This document shows positions 53,563-63,800 of a stretch of 64,000 bases of DNA, in pieces. The notes beneath the pieces were generated by a model that was given only the letters and a program-made list of their open reading frames with translations, did not search any database and was not told the DNA's origin. Source of the DNA: Agapanthus africanus (Eukaryota > Streptophyta > Magnoliopsida > Asparagales > Amaryllidaceae); NCBI GenBank assembly GCA_030015575.1, contig CM057347.1, forward strand, positions 505,923,176 through 505,987,175, given 5' to 3'. Each line of letters opens with the position of its first letter. Positions within the stretch are counted from its first letter, which is position 1. A program made the translations under genes and the position numbers.

Positions 53563-55015
53563 AATTCCTCCGTCTCACCTTTATGTCCAGTATATCATTG
53601 CATCATTTTTTTGAATAAAGGTGAGTGAAAAGAGTAAGTTTGGAGGAAGTTCTTCACTTATATATTTTGCCCCCACTAATAATTCCCCCCAGGCTTACAG
53701 TTTTGTAGGTATAGCATTTGGCAACAGTGAGGACACTGTTGAAAACAAGTTTGGGGGAGGTTTGTGCTTATTTTCGCATCATTTGCATATCATCTGCATA
53801 AGCACAAAACATTTCTTTAAAAATCTATAAAAATTGAAAAATTTTCAAAACCCATAAAAATTTAAAAATTTTCAAGTATAAAAATAATTTTAATATTTAC
53901 ACTTTTTTGTATATAAATAAGATAATGAAAGTTTAGATAGTGAAAAGTTACATCCATGAGATTAGAAAAATTTAAGAAAACTAAGAAAATTAGAAGTTTT
54001 CTTATTCGAACTAGTAATCAGTAGTTATGAGCTGTTGTCCCAAGGGTTAGTAAGATGAAGGACGTCACTAATCTGAGAATAAAAATAAGTCTGAAAAATA
54101 TTTTCTATTCTGGAAGCCAAACATTTTGAACGTTGCTACCCTGCTATTCGCACTTACACACGTCTTGAAGCCTGGGATAGTAGAGGATACCTTGAAATGC
54201 TCTTGTCTTAAAACCAATGTATGAAGGAAATAAAAAGAAAAGTGAATAAAAAAATATAAAGTGGTGAGAAAAATGGACACTGGTTTTGTTATCACCAAAG
54301 GCAATAAAAAAATATATAGCGAGGGTGCTTCTTCACCTAGTGCCCTAAGGCCAACTGGTCTGGGAGTCACTGCTATGCCTAAGGTGGTGCAAGACGAGGA
54401 AAATACACCAAGTAAGCAAGCACAGGAGTAATCGGTCGGTTAGTACCTCAAGAAGTATTAACGGTCGCATGAAAGTGTGTGAGCAATCTTATCTAAATAT
54501 TCATTAATTAAAAAGTACTGAGGCTGATGGGCAAGAGTATGATAGCTTGAATTGAATTCTCCGGGTGTAGGGATGTCTTTACACACACGCAGGGTGATAT
54601 GATCGATATTTGGAATACAGATAGGAATGAAAAATAAGACGATGTTTTATTGAGGGAGGACGTGATTTCTAACATTTTTCATGACCATTAAGATAGGGCT
54701 CATGACAACCGAAAAGCTAGCTTAGTTGGAAACCCTAATTTTCAAGGCTTTTCTTTTACAATTCTTTTCTTTAAATGTAATATTCATGATCTTCCTTTTA
54801 TTATTGGATTTTGTGGGTGCAATCCGCTGAAAACCCTCAGGAGACAACACTCCTCCTACTAGGGACACCTAGAGGTTTAAGGCTTGTTTCACGTGCTCAG
54901 TGCAATCGTGTTGCCTACGAAAGTGTGCTAGTTAGTTTTTCTCTTTCTTTATTTTCTCCTTCTCTTTTTAATAAAACATTCGCTCGAGACGATCGAAATT
55001 AAGTTTGGGGGAATT
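53563..55015 (+). other. Non-coding 3' region of the Athila-like element, three polypurine-like tracts
   Basis: No env-like frame. The purine tract AAGTTTGGGGGAATT lies directly before the 3' LTR (55001-55015). Two further copies occur at 53636-53649 (AAGTTTGGAGGAAG) and 53747-53760 (AAGTTTGGGGGAGG). The rest is AT-rich with no recognised feature. Some Athila elements carry an env-like gene here; this copy or subfamily does not. Confidence 0.75.
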
Positions 55016-56858
55016 TGATTAGTCGAAAATATTGCATATTTGAGCCGGCAATTTCCTCATCATTTGCATTCATATAGAAGTATTCGGTATCCGTATTTCA
55101 CATATTAGCAAATCTATCACAGATTATCAGATTACATGTATTAGACCTTAAAACCGGCATTTCTAGGGAAATTGACTGCATTACATTACATGGCATATTT
55201 TCTATATATCGCAACCCATGTTTCGAAGTCTGTACAGGAAAAAGAGAAGCTCGCTCAACGTTACACCGCTCAAAAGTTACATCAACTCACTAACTTCAAA
55301 TCTGGTATCAATCCAAAGGAGCAATCACAAATCAATATATCAGAAGAAGCCCTAAAATACAGTACGAGGCCACACCAGAAGACCCAAAGTCCAAGCTCAT
55401 CAAAGAGCCGCGGATCCGCGGCAATGGCTTGCTTGTGCCGCGGATCCGCGGTGGGCCCAGGGAATCAGCTCCTAAAATTTAGTCCAAAATGCTTCACTCA
55501 GGGCCCACACTCCAGAAAAACATCTCAGTTTCCAGAAGACTCCAGGGGTTTCTGCCAGATCAGCAAACAAGGGTTTCCAAGCCTAATTAAACCTAGCTTA
55601 AACCCTAAGCTAGCTCCTAACAAACTATCTTCTAGAAGACTCAACAAACTTTTGGAGGGAACTACCATTTCAAACCTAAACCTAGGGTTTGGGAGTTCTA
55701 TAAATAAGACCCTAGACTCAAGGAAAGGGAGGATCATATATCATACATCCAAGAGAGGGTGTGATTCATTTTAGTTCATTTTTTAGCCAATCTCCTTCTC
55801 ATCTCCTTCCTCCACAAGTCTAGTGAGAGGGCTTGTGTGAAACCCTAAATTCCAATCAAAAAGCCAAGATCCCGAGTACCCATCAAGCAAGAAGCCTTGC
55901 AACCTTTTATGAGCCGAGCCGATCTTCAACGGAGCAAGTGGTCAAAGCCGATCCGCGACTCACGGAGCCGAGCGACGCCAATTCAACAACTTAGATTCTT
56001 TCTCTTGTAGTTCTTGAGCGATTGTAATCAAAGTGTTGATATAAATAAAAGGTGATATTCTTTTATCTTGTTTTCTTTAAATTCTTGCATCATGAATCAA
56101 TCTAAAATTCTAGTTATAATTCTTGTTGTGATGTTTGAGTAATACTCCGCTCGTCGAGGAGTCGAGACGATCAATAGAATGATGTTGTAATATATCTGAA
56201 AACGATTCTTGATTCCTACGAGTTTTGTAAACCCTAGCAAGTTCAAGAATCGACGACCCATTTTGTTGCGATGCTTTCTTGATTGATATCGCTCGAAATT
56301 GGGAAGTTACGATCGTTTCTTGAAAATTGCTAGAGGCTAGAGTGTGAATGATATCGACGAAACAACAAGGGTTAAAAGATGAAACCCTAGTTTCATCAAG
56401 AAAGCCCTAACTCTCGTCGATCATCATCGATCTAGTATCAATCCTTCGAAGGACAAGAACACGTTATCTTTAGATTACATCACGTCTGTCGATCCTATCG
56501 ATTCCTACGAGCCTCTTTTAGATTCTTGACTGTTGATTGGAAATATCATCGATACACCGATTCTTGATTGTTTAACATTTTCTTGATTCTTGAATAGAAT
56601 AGTGACACTTGAAAATCAAAATTCTTGAATCATGTTTTCGTTTATCTTAGCTTAACTTTTCAATTCAAGCATATCATAATACAAACGAATCGTGCAATCC
56701 CTGTGGACGATCCGCACTCATTCATGAACTACAATTGACACCGTAGTTTGATTGCGGTCAAATAATTTTTGGTTGTGATTCTATACATTCTAATTACCGA
56801 CACAAAGAAACTCATTCGCTTTGTTCGATTTACACAAACAAGAATTCTTTTACAATCA
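55016..56858 (+). repeat. 3' LTR of the Athila-like element
   Basis: 1843 bp. TATA box 55699-55706 and the two CCGCGGATCCGCGG palindromes at 55408-55421 and 55438-55451 are unchanged from the 5' LTR. Confidence 0.93.
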
Positions 56859-56863
56859 CCGGC

Positions 56864-57110
56864 AAACGGACCAAAACGTCCTTAAACTAACTACGGACCG
56901 AAACGTCCTTAAACTAACGACGGACCGAAATGTCCTAAAACTAACGACGGGCCGAAATGTCCTAAAAACTAACAACGGACTGAAACGTCCTTAAACTAAC
57001 GACGGACCGAAATGTCCTAAAACTAACCACAGACCGAAACGTCCTTAAACTAACGATAGATCATTATGTCCTAAAACTGGCTATTGACCGAGACGTCGAT
57101 AAACTACTAC
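56864..57110 (+). repeat. Minisatellite, 26-27-bp unit, about nine copies
   Basis: Unit GGACCGAAACGTCCTTAAAC plus TAACGAC, with variants (ATGTCCTAAAAC). It shares its core with the U5 minisatellite at 27480-27730 of the same element. Each unit has a GGAC/GTCC dyad. Confidence 0.9.
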
Positions 57111-57293
57111 GGATCGCAGCATCCCAAGCCTGACAAAAAAAATATATAAAAAAAAGAGGGAAAAAAACGGTATGTCCATAAGCAAAATGGGTACGGATGA
57201 AAACCCGAAAGCGCTTCGTGAGTAAAAACAGCAGGACTACCGGCGAGTTTTATGAAAACCCGAATGAGCGCAATCTCGTTAAAAGACACTTGC

Positions 57294-57459
57294 AAGGTCC
57301 TCTCAACCTTCTGAGGAGAAAATACCTGTGTGAGATCCTTACGACTCACAAGGGAGCAATACACTTAGGGATCCTCACGATTCCTAAGGAGAAATCACAC
57401 TTACAGATCCTCACGACTCGTAAGGAGAATTCCCCTTTGACACCCTCACGGCTCATAGG
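57294..57459 (+). repeat. Stem-loop array C
   Basis: Five positions in the same order as arrays A and B. Best preserved: TGTGAG/CTCACA around ATCCTTACGA, and CTTAGGGA/TTCCTAAG around TCCTCACGA (57364-57388). The first (AAGG/CCTT), fourth and fifth are weakened. Confidence 0.8.
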
Positions 57460-57634
57460 ATTCAAAAGCCTTAAGCTACAGGGATCTGAACCTGTTCTTA
57501 AGCCATCACAATCTCCAATGCTGCCCTACAAGCGGTTCAATATTGACCCTTGTATACAATCCATGGGCACGAATAAATATTTCCCTAACAAAGTCCCACC
57601 AGAGACTGGGGATATGCTCATATAGCGAAAGACA

Positions 57635-57806
57635 CTTGTAAGTCCTCTCGACTTATAAGGAGAACGCACTCTTGTAAGATCCTTACGACTTATAAGAGAC
57701 TATACGCTTAAGAGTCCTCACGATTATTAAGGAGAAAACGCACCTACAAGATCCTCACGACTTGTAGGGAGAAATACTTTTATGTGACCCTTACGGCTCA
57801 TGAAGT
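57635..57806 (+). repeat. Stem-loop array D
   Basis: CTTGTAAG/CTTATAAG around TCCTCTCGA (57635-57659); CTCTTGTAAG/CTTATAAGAG, 10 bp, around ATCCTTACGA (57669-57698); a weaker third around TCCTCACGA; CCTACAAG/CTTGTAGG, perfect, around ATCCTCACGA (57743-57768); and a fifth with one mismatch around ACCCTTACGG. Stems are AT-richer than in arrays A and B yet still pair. Confidence 0.88.
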
Positions 57807-57975
57807 CAAAAGTCTTAGTCGACAGGATCCTAACCCTATTTACTAAGCCATCTTTGTTCGAACTGACAAAGGCAAATGATGATTCGCTCCTGGCAATATC
57901 CCAGTTGTAGCGATGCTGATGCCTAAATCGGTATCAAATCCCAAACTCGCAGCGAAAAGTCGGCGAGCCACAAAT

Positions 57976-58195
57976 GCATATGAAATAGCCGAAATGATGG
58001 GGCAACTTGCAACAAAATCAGAAAGTAAAAATGTATGCATACAAAATAGCCGAAATGGTTGGGCAACTCGCAATAAAAAGTAGCGAGTAAATAAAACAAA
58101 TAGCCGAAATGATTGGGCACCGCGAAAAATAGCCGAAATGATTGGGCAATCGCGACTTTCGAGATATAAAAGCTGAAATGATAGAGCATCGCGGA
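57976..58195 (+). repeat. AGCCGAAATGATNGGGCA units
   Basis: About six degenerate copies separated by CGCAATAAAA/CGCGAAAAAT linkers, matching 45980-46135 in the gag-only element. Confidence 0.85.
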
Positions 58196-58462
58196 AAGAA
58201 AAAATATATATAAAATGAAAAACTTTGCCCTACAGGTGAGATCACATCGATCCCTGTATACAATCAAGGAGCACAAACAAAGAGGGAACCATACCTTCCC
58301 CCAGGCTCGATCCGAAAGAGCAAGTCTCGACGGTTCACGAACAGCCTGGAGATCATCTCAACATCCGTCTCATTACAACAGACGAAACATCAGCAAATCG
58401 GAGCCGCGGCAAAGTTCCCAGATCCATGACTCGGCGATGCACAGACAACCGAGAGTCAGCCC

Positions 58463-59028
58463 CTCCTGGTCCCGTAGAACACGGCTAATGTCAATCCTGA
58501 CCCTGTGGGAAGCGCCCAGAGCAAATCCTGGTCCCGTAGAACATGGCTAATGTCAATCCTGACCCTGTGGGAAGCGTCCAGAGCAAATCCTGGTCCCGTA
58601 GAACACGGCTAATGTCAATACTGACCCCGTGGAAAGCGTCCAGAGAAAATCATGGTCCCGTGGAACACGGCTAATGTCTATCCTGACCCCGTGGGAAACG
58701 CCCAGAGCACCTCCTGGTCTCGTGGAACACGGATAATATCAATCCTGATCCCGTGGGAAGCGCCCAGAGCAAATCCTGATCCCGTGGAACACGGCTAATG
58801 TCAATCCTGACCCCATGGGAAACGCCCAGAGCACCTCCTGGTCCCGTGGAACACGGCTAATGTCAATCCTGACCCCGTGGGAAGCGCCCAGAGCAAATCC
58901 TGGTCCCGTGGAACACGGCTAATGTCAATCCTGACCCCGTGGGAAAAGCCCAGAGCACCTCCTGGTCCCGTAGAACACGGCTAATGTCAATCATGACCCC
59001 GTGGGAAACGTCCAGAGCAACTCCTGAC
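58463..59028 (+). repeat. Minisatellite, 62-bp unit, nine copies
   Basis: Starts of TCCTGGTCCCGT at 58464, 58526, 58588 and 58650 give an exact 62-bp period. The unit carries CCGTGGAACACGG, a short hairpin with a 3-nt loop, and CAATCCTGACCCCGTGGG. Variation is mostly CCCGTAG/CCCGTGG and GCGCCC/GCGTCC. Confidence 0.93.
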
Positions 59029-59195
59029 TCCGTGAAATGCGGATAAAGTCAACCCCCTGACTCCGTGAAATGCGGATAAAGTCAACCACTGACCCCGTGA
59101 AATGCGGATAAGGTCAACCTCCGACCCCATGAAATGCGGATAAGGTCAACCCCCGACTTCGTGAAATGCGGATAAAGTCAACCCTCGACTTCCCC
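59013..59195 (+). repeat. Minisatellite, ~33-bp unit, five copies
   Basis: Unit GACTCCGTGAAATGCGGATA followed by AAGTCAACCCCC, directly after the 62-bp repeats and sharing CCGTG with them. Confidence 0.9.
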
Positions 59196-59240
59196 GTCAA
59201 AGCAATTCTTTGATTCGAAAGCAAGTCAACTCATCAATCA

Positions 59241-59410
59241 CTTACGGGTCCTCTCGACTTGTAAAGAGAAAATTCTCTTGTGAGATCCTTACGACTCTCA
59301 AGAGAAAACACACTTAGAAATCCTCACGATTCATAAGGAGAAGATACACCTACGGGATCCTCTCGACCGGTAGGGAGAAATTTTTTTATGAGACCCTTGC
59401 GGCTCATAAA
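59241..59410 (+). repeat. Stem-loop array E
   Basis: Hairpin 2 is the longest seen: TTCTCTTGTGAG/CTCTCAAGAGAA, 12 positions with one mismatch, around ATCCTTACGA (59273-59306). Hairpin 4 CCTACGGG/CCGGTAGG (one mismatch) surrounds ATCCTCTCGA, and hairpin 5 TTTATGAG/CTCATAAA (59385-59410, perfect) surrounds ACCCTTGCGG. Hairpins 1 and 3 are weaker. Confidence 0.86.
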
Positions 59411-59527
59411 CTTGAAAAGTCTTAGGTGGCAGATCCTAACCCTGTCTCCCAAGCCATTGTTGCCTCACAAAGAGGTCAAGGTAGATTTTCTATGGGCCAC
59501 ACTCTCCGATAAGAAAGGAAACAATCA

Positions 59528-59662
59528 CTTACGAGTCCTCTCGACTCGTAAACAAGAAAAACTCTCTTGTGAGATTCTTACAACTCTCAAGAAAAAACAC
59601 ACTTAGGAATCCTAACGATTATTAAGGAGAAATTACACTTACAAGATCTTCACGACTCGTAA
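59528..59662 (+). repeat. Stem-loop array F, cut by insertion
   Basis: Four of the usual five hairpins: TTACGAG/CTCGTAA around TCCTCTCGA (perfect 7 bp), TCTCTTG/CTCAAGA-type around ATTCTTACAA, a weak third, and CTTACAAG/CTCGTAAG around ATCTTCACGA. The Tekay-like LTR starts at 59665, directly after the fourth hairpin, so the fifth is displaced. Confidence 0.84.
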
Positions 59663-59784
59663 GGTGTAACAACTCCAATTTTTGTATACATAAAATTGAT
59701 TTAAATTTTGAAGTATACTTGGGGTATTTAATGTTGCTGTTACCACTTTAAGTATTTATTTTCCCACAATAATTACAAGAAGCA

Positions 59785-59850
59785 GCTTGTAGCTCATTGG
59801 TAACACCTTGTACTGCTGAACCAAGCCACCAGAGTTCAAATCCCCTGCCC
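59785..59850 (+). other. tRNA-like A-box/B-box segment in LTR copy 3
   Basis: TAGCTCATTGG (59790-59800) and GTTCAAATCC (59834-59843), with spacing as in LTR copy 1 (1883-1937). Between the boxes the sequences differ. Confidence 0.45.
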
Positions 59851-61908
59851 CACATTATTTTTATATTATTTTATTTCAAATCCTTTGGAAGCCCAACAGT
59901 CCACACACCATAACTCCCAAAAGTTGAACTAAAGTTTAAAAAACTAAAAGTACTAGTGAGCACCCCAGGAGACTCCCCACCCTCTGGCACCCCGACTCGG
60001 GTCAGCGCCGCCGGCCGGACTCGGCCGAACGGCCGAGTCCCCAACAGTGAAGTTGTGCCTTTTCGCCTTATCTAACCCCCTGCACACTCTAATTTATTGG
60101 ATCGGTTCCAGAATGCTCATTAACACCTAATTACTCCAATTTTTAATGAATTTTCTATATTTTTACAATTTTTTTATTAAAAACCCTCCACCTACCCTAC
60201 CCCTAGCCTACCCTATAAATACACCCCCTACCCTCTACCCTCTCACTCCAAAATGCTGAGCCCACTCTCTCAAAAATTTTTCAAGAGTCGTGTACTTTGA
60301 AAACAAGTTCGCGGCGATTCACGGCGAAGCTCCGACGAAATTCCTGCGGAAATTCCGGCGACGTTTTGAGGAACAACTGGTGACGAAGTAACGCCTCGAC
60401 AACCCCTTTAGTCCCCCTCACTCCCTTGCTTAATCGAAACCCGTAAGTCTCATTCTATCCCTCTTTCTTGTTCTCTAAAATACGAAATTACAAAACCCGA
60501 CAGAATCGGAACAAATCCGATTTCCGATTCGGTTTTCTATAAAATTTCACTTCTCACCAATTCAATCATACTTAAACATCTTATTGTTGACTATTAAACA
60601 TTTAACAAATAATTTGAACAAGTTTTATCACATGAAATGATAGCCTTTCAATTTATCGTATTTTTCACTTAAATACCATAATATTTCGATTTCACATTTA
60701 ACCCCCTTAACTTACTATAAATTTAATGTAGAACACGAGGTAATGACCTACCTCCGCACACATGCATATACAACCTAAAACGATATCATCAAAAACTTAG
60801 AATACGATAAAACAATACTTTCATTTAAATACCATATTCTTAATAAAACCATTCCTAAAAGTTTTAGCTTTGATACACTTTTAAATAAATACCTCTTATT
60901 AGGAAAACATGATAAGTTGTGGACATCGATCGTTTATCTAAACCCGACTTTGTGGTGTCTAGGCTAGGCAAGTGAGAAAGGTAACTTTAAAAGGCCCGTC
61001 TCACGGTGATTCGTGAGCGGATCCCTCCTTTCCTCATTTGTACTTACCTGGCCACAATTGGCGATGAAGAGGCGATTTGAGGCATCTAACGACTTGTCGT
61101 TTAGACCATTTAGAAATAGGCTAGTTGACTTAGGAAACCTTAGATCTAAAATACGGAAAATTGACATTTTTATAAATAAATACCTTTTACTTTATAAAAC
61201 CGTTTTCTAAAGGATTTAGTATTTTACAATCTTTGCAAAGCGCCGCTACAACTCATTTTTGGAGAACCCGTTCGGGATGGTGCGGATTATCGCACATCCT
61301 CGGGCTTAGTAGTGCGAGATTCAGACTTCCACAAGGAGTATTCGGTCTCGAAAGGTTTAAAATACGACATCTTAAGAAAATGAGATTTTTGGAATATAAA
61401 ATATTTATTAAAATTATTTTTGTATAAATATATGTATATTTATCATTTAAATATCTATTTTATTATAATATAAATATTCCACCTTTTTCTAAAAATCACA
61501 AGAATAAATTTTACACTAAAATACCATGAACTTCAAATAAATCAATATTATAGATAAATACCTTTATTTATAAAAACTAGGATATTTTCATTAAAAATGT
61601 CACAATATAAAATCCACCCTCATTACAACCCTAAAGACGAGTAACAAATACTTGAGGTGTATTTTGGAAAAGTGTATAAAAGTATTTTTACATAAAACCC
61701 CCTCAAGTTTTATAAATTACCCTAAGGACCCTAACAATTATAAGACTTCGATTTACATTCCTGATTGTCTGACTCGGATTTGAGTCTGATTAATCTGACT
61801 TGAATATGATTCAAGTCAGTTTTTAATCTACAATATTCCAATCCAATATGAACACCTGAAACCATGAATTCAATTATCAATGTATACAACTTGACCGAAC
61901 CGAACCAT

Positions 61909-61958
<50 letters not shown>
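61909..61958. repeat. (AT)n microsatellite
   Basis: About 50 bp of pure alternating AT inside LTR copy 3. Confidence 0.95.
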
Positions 61959-61960
<2 letters not shown>

Positions 61961-62776
61961 CTTTTACATGATTCTCAGTATTCCATTTACATAATTCTAC
62001 GGTTACAACCGTTTACTGATATCATGGTTTCGGCCAGTCAATCAAGCTTACAATCAATACAATTAACAAGACAACAATATAAACAAGATATCGCGGGGTT
62101 TAAGGGGTAGATTGGTACGGAAGGTGTTAGAGGTGGCACGAGGTGGTCAGATTAAGACACTTAACCTATATTCCGTTGCTGTTGTACCGTGGCTTAACGG
62201 TTTCTTGTACATTCCGTTTGCCCTGGTCTCTAGCATATAGAGACCCCCATCGTATACACTGGCATCCTTCTGTACCAAGCTACAAACAACAGCGTTAACA
62301 CAACATTACAACAACAGTATACAACTTTAAAAGATATTTTCTTATTCTGTCTATTCTACTTTCCTCTTACCTTTGGGACTTACCGAGCGACCTGTTCGCT
62401 GACGGCATTCTATTTCTTTCTTCTTTGAATGTCGTCAGGTGATTTGGACCCGGCAGAGATCGAGCCATCTCAAGAAGACTTGGAGCAGTTTGCCGAAGAC
62501 CCTGCACTTTAGTTTCATTGTACACTTTTCCTTTCTGTACTTTTCCTTTCCTGTTATGCCACTGTTTAGGCATCTTTTTATTTCAGTTGTATTTCCTTTT
62601 CATGCATTGTACAAAAGAATATTAATAAATAAAAGTTGTTTTTTTTTTATAATTTCTTGTCTCTTGTGTATTTATTTTATATTTCTTAGATACGCTTAGC
62701 GTATGTACTTCTGAGTATATACGTAGCGGACCTCGTCTCGTCCCCTTCGCCGTACACCGGGAAGCGGGGCGTGACA

Positions 62777-62988
62777 GGTTTTGTTGGTGGCCCATGCAGG
62801 TCAGAGCTGTATGAATCCCTATCATGCAGTTCTGTTCTGCGTGAATAACCTAAGCAATATAACACAAGAACCAGCAACTAAAACATTTTTTACAATTCAT
62901 GTTCCTTGAATCTTGCAATTTCATATTCCTTGAATCTTATCATTTCATGTACTTGAATCTGTCCTAACCCAAATTTTTCTTCAGGGTT
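62777..62988 (+). other. Leader with an apparently split primer binding site
   Basis: After the LTR end comes GGTTTTGTTGGT, then GGCCCATGCAGG, then TCAGAGCTGTATG. The usual site TGGTATCAGAGC is recognisable only if about a dozen bases are taken as inserted in its middle. The remainder is an AT-rich leader with two TTCCTTGAATCTT repeats. Confidence 0.5.
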
Positions 62989-63800
62989 ATGGATTCCCCG
63001 AACAACACCAGCACCAATGTCAATAACACACCTCCACCTCCAGCACTACCCCTCACACCAGCTGTTCCTGCGCCACCTACCGAGCAAACAGTGCTACTTG
63101 AGGCGATCCGCAGCCTTCTTGAGAGACAACAACAACTCCTGAACCGTCCCGAGACTGACGCACCTGGGGTAAAGCAATTCAGGGATTTACATCCCAAGCA
63201 GTTCTCCAGAAAGGGAAGCCCACTTGAAGTTAAAGAATGGGCACAAAGCATAGAAGATGATCTGGCAGCAGCTCAAGTGCCAGACATAGCTTGGGTCCGT
63301 ATGGCGAAACTACAGCTCACGGACAATGCTCGCAACTGGTGGAAGGCGGAAGAAAGCCGTCTTGTACAGCCTATTGAATGGAAGACTTTTCACGAGAAGT
63401 TCGACGCGAAATACTTCCCTGTGACTGCCAGGTTTGCCATGGAGCAGCAGTTCATTCATCTACAACAAGGTTCGATGAAGGACAAATCAGTACATGAGTA
63501 CGACGCTGAATTCACCATGCTAAGCCAGTAACATATGTCGCAATAGTTCAATTTTTAAATATCACATACTACACAGCTAACACAATCCTTAAACAGATTC
63601 GCGGCACACTTGATACCGACGGACGAGATCAGAGCTCATCGCTTTCAACAAGGTCTGGACACGGAAATTCAGGCTGCTCTGGCCACAGGAAAATTTCTGA
63701 CTCGTGACGATGCCGTGGAAGCTGCCCGCAGTTATGAGGCAGTGATAAAAGCAAGAGGTAGACCTCAGTCTGCAGGAGTCAAGCGCCCTGCCAACCAGAT
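62989..63800 (+). CDS. gag of the Tekay-like element, with a predicted intron
   Basis: ATG 62989 (MDSPNNTSTNVNNTPPPPAL), coiled-coil-like RSLLERQQQLLNR, then the capsid domain FRDLHPKQFSRKGSPLEVKE to HEYDAEFTMLSQ. A TAA would end it at 63529, but 63528-63596 has GT and AG ends and removing it rejoins AGC-CA with A-TTC in the same phase, continuing FAAHLIPTDEIRAHRFQQGL and the rest of the capsid. Past about 63800 the phase changes. Without splicing it would be a truncated gag of 180 residues. Confidence 0.75.
63528..63596 (+). other. Predicted 69-nt GT-AG intron in gag
   Basis: Begins GTAACATATG and ends CCTTAAACAG, AT-rich, with a CTAAC branch-point match at 63577-63581, about 16 nt before the AG. 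It is an insertion relative to the family, interrupts conserved gag coding sequence, and its removal keeps the frame. No transcript evidence is available here. Confidence 0.55.

Larger units (their letters stand above)
35508..56858 (+). mobile_element. Athila-like gypsy element, full ends, interrupted by a nested element
   Basis: LTRs of 1844 and 1843 bp (TGATTAGTCG to TTTTACAATCA) with target duplications CCGGC at 35503-35507 and 56859-56863. Without the inner element it is about 11.8 kb. It has a TGGCGCCGTTGCCGGGGA primer site and gag, protease, RT, RNase H and integrase with strong Athila character ([24 protein letters not shown]). There is no env-like gene in the 1.45 kb after pol. It is inserted in the 3' region of the Tat-type element. 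Confidence 0.93.
56864..59664 (+). mobile_element. 3' untranslated region of the Tat-type element
   Basis: Continues 35420-35507 after the Athila insertion. No gene. It holds a 26-27-bp minisatellite, a stretch shared with 46985-47095 of the gag-only element (ACAGCAGGACTACCGGCGAG), stem-loop arrays C and D, the 54-bp cassette, GCCGAAATGAT units, 62-bp and 33-bp minisatellites, and arrays E and F. Fast-changing tandem repeats in this part are a known trait of Ogre/Tat elements. It is cut at 59664 by the Tekay-like LTR; the 3' LTR is outside the window. Confidence 0.8.
59665..62776 (+). repeat. 5' LTR of the Tekay-like element (copy 3)
   Basis: 3112 bp, TGTAACAACTCCAATTTTTG to GGGAAGCGGGGCGTGACA. 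TATA box TATAAATA at 60214-60221 after a C-rich tract. A tRNA-like segment lies at 59785-59850 and an (AT)n run at 61909-61958. CCGAGCGACCTGTTCGCTGA and CTTAGCGTATG near the end match LTR copy 1. Short open frames in it are not genes. Confidence 0.86.

Noticed and set aside
53621..53830. Short open frame after Athila pol as an env gene
   Set aside because: 69 codons, no signal peptide or membrane segment pattern, and it spans two polypurine-like tracts.
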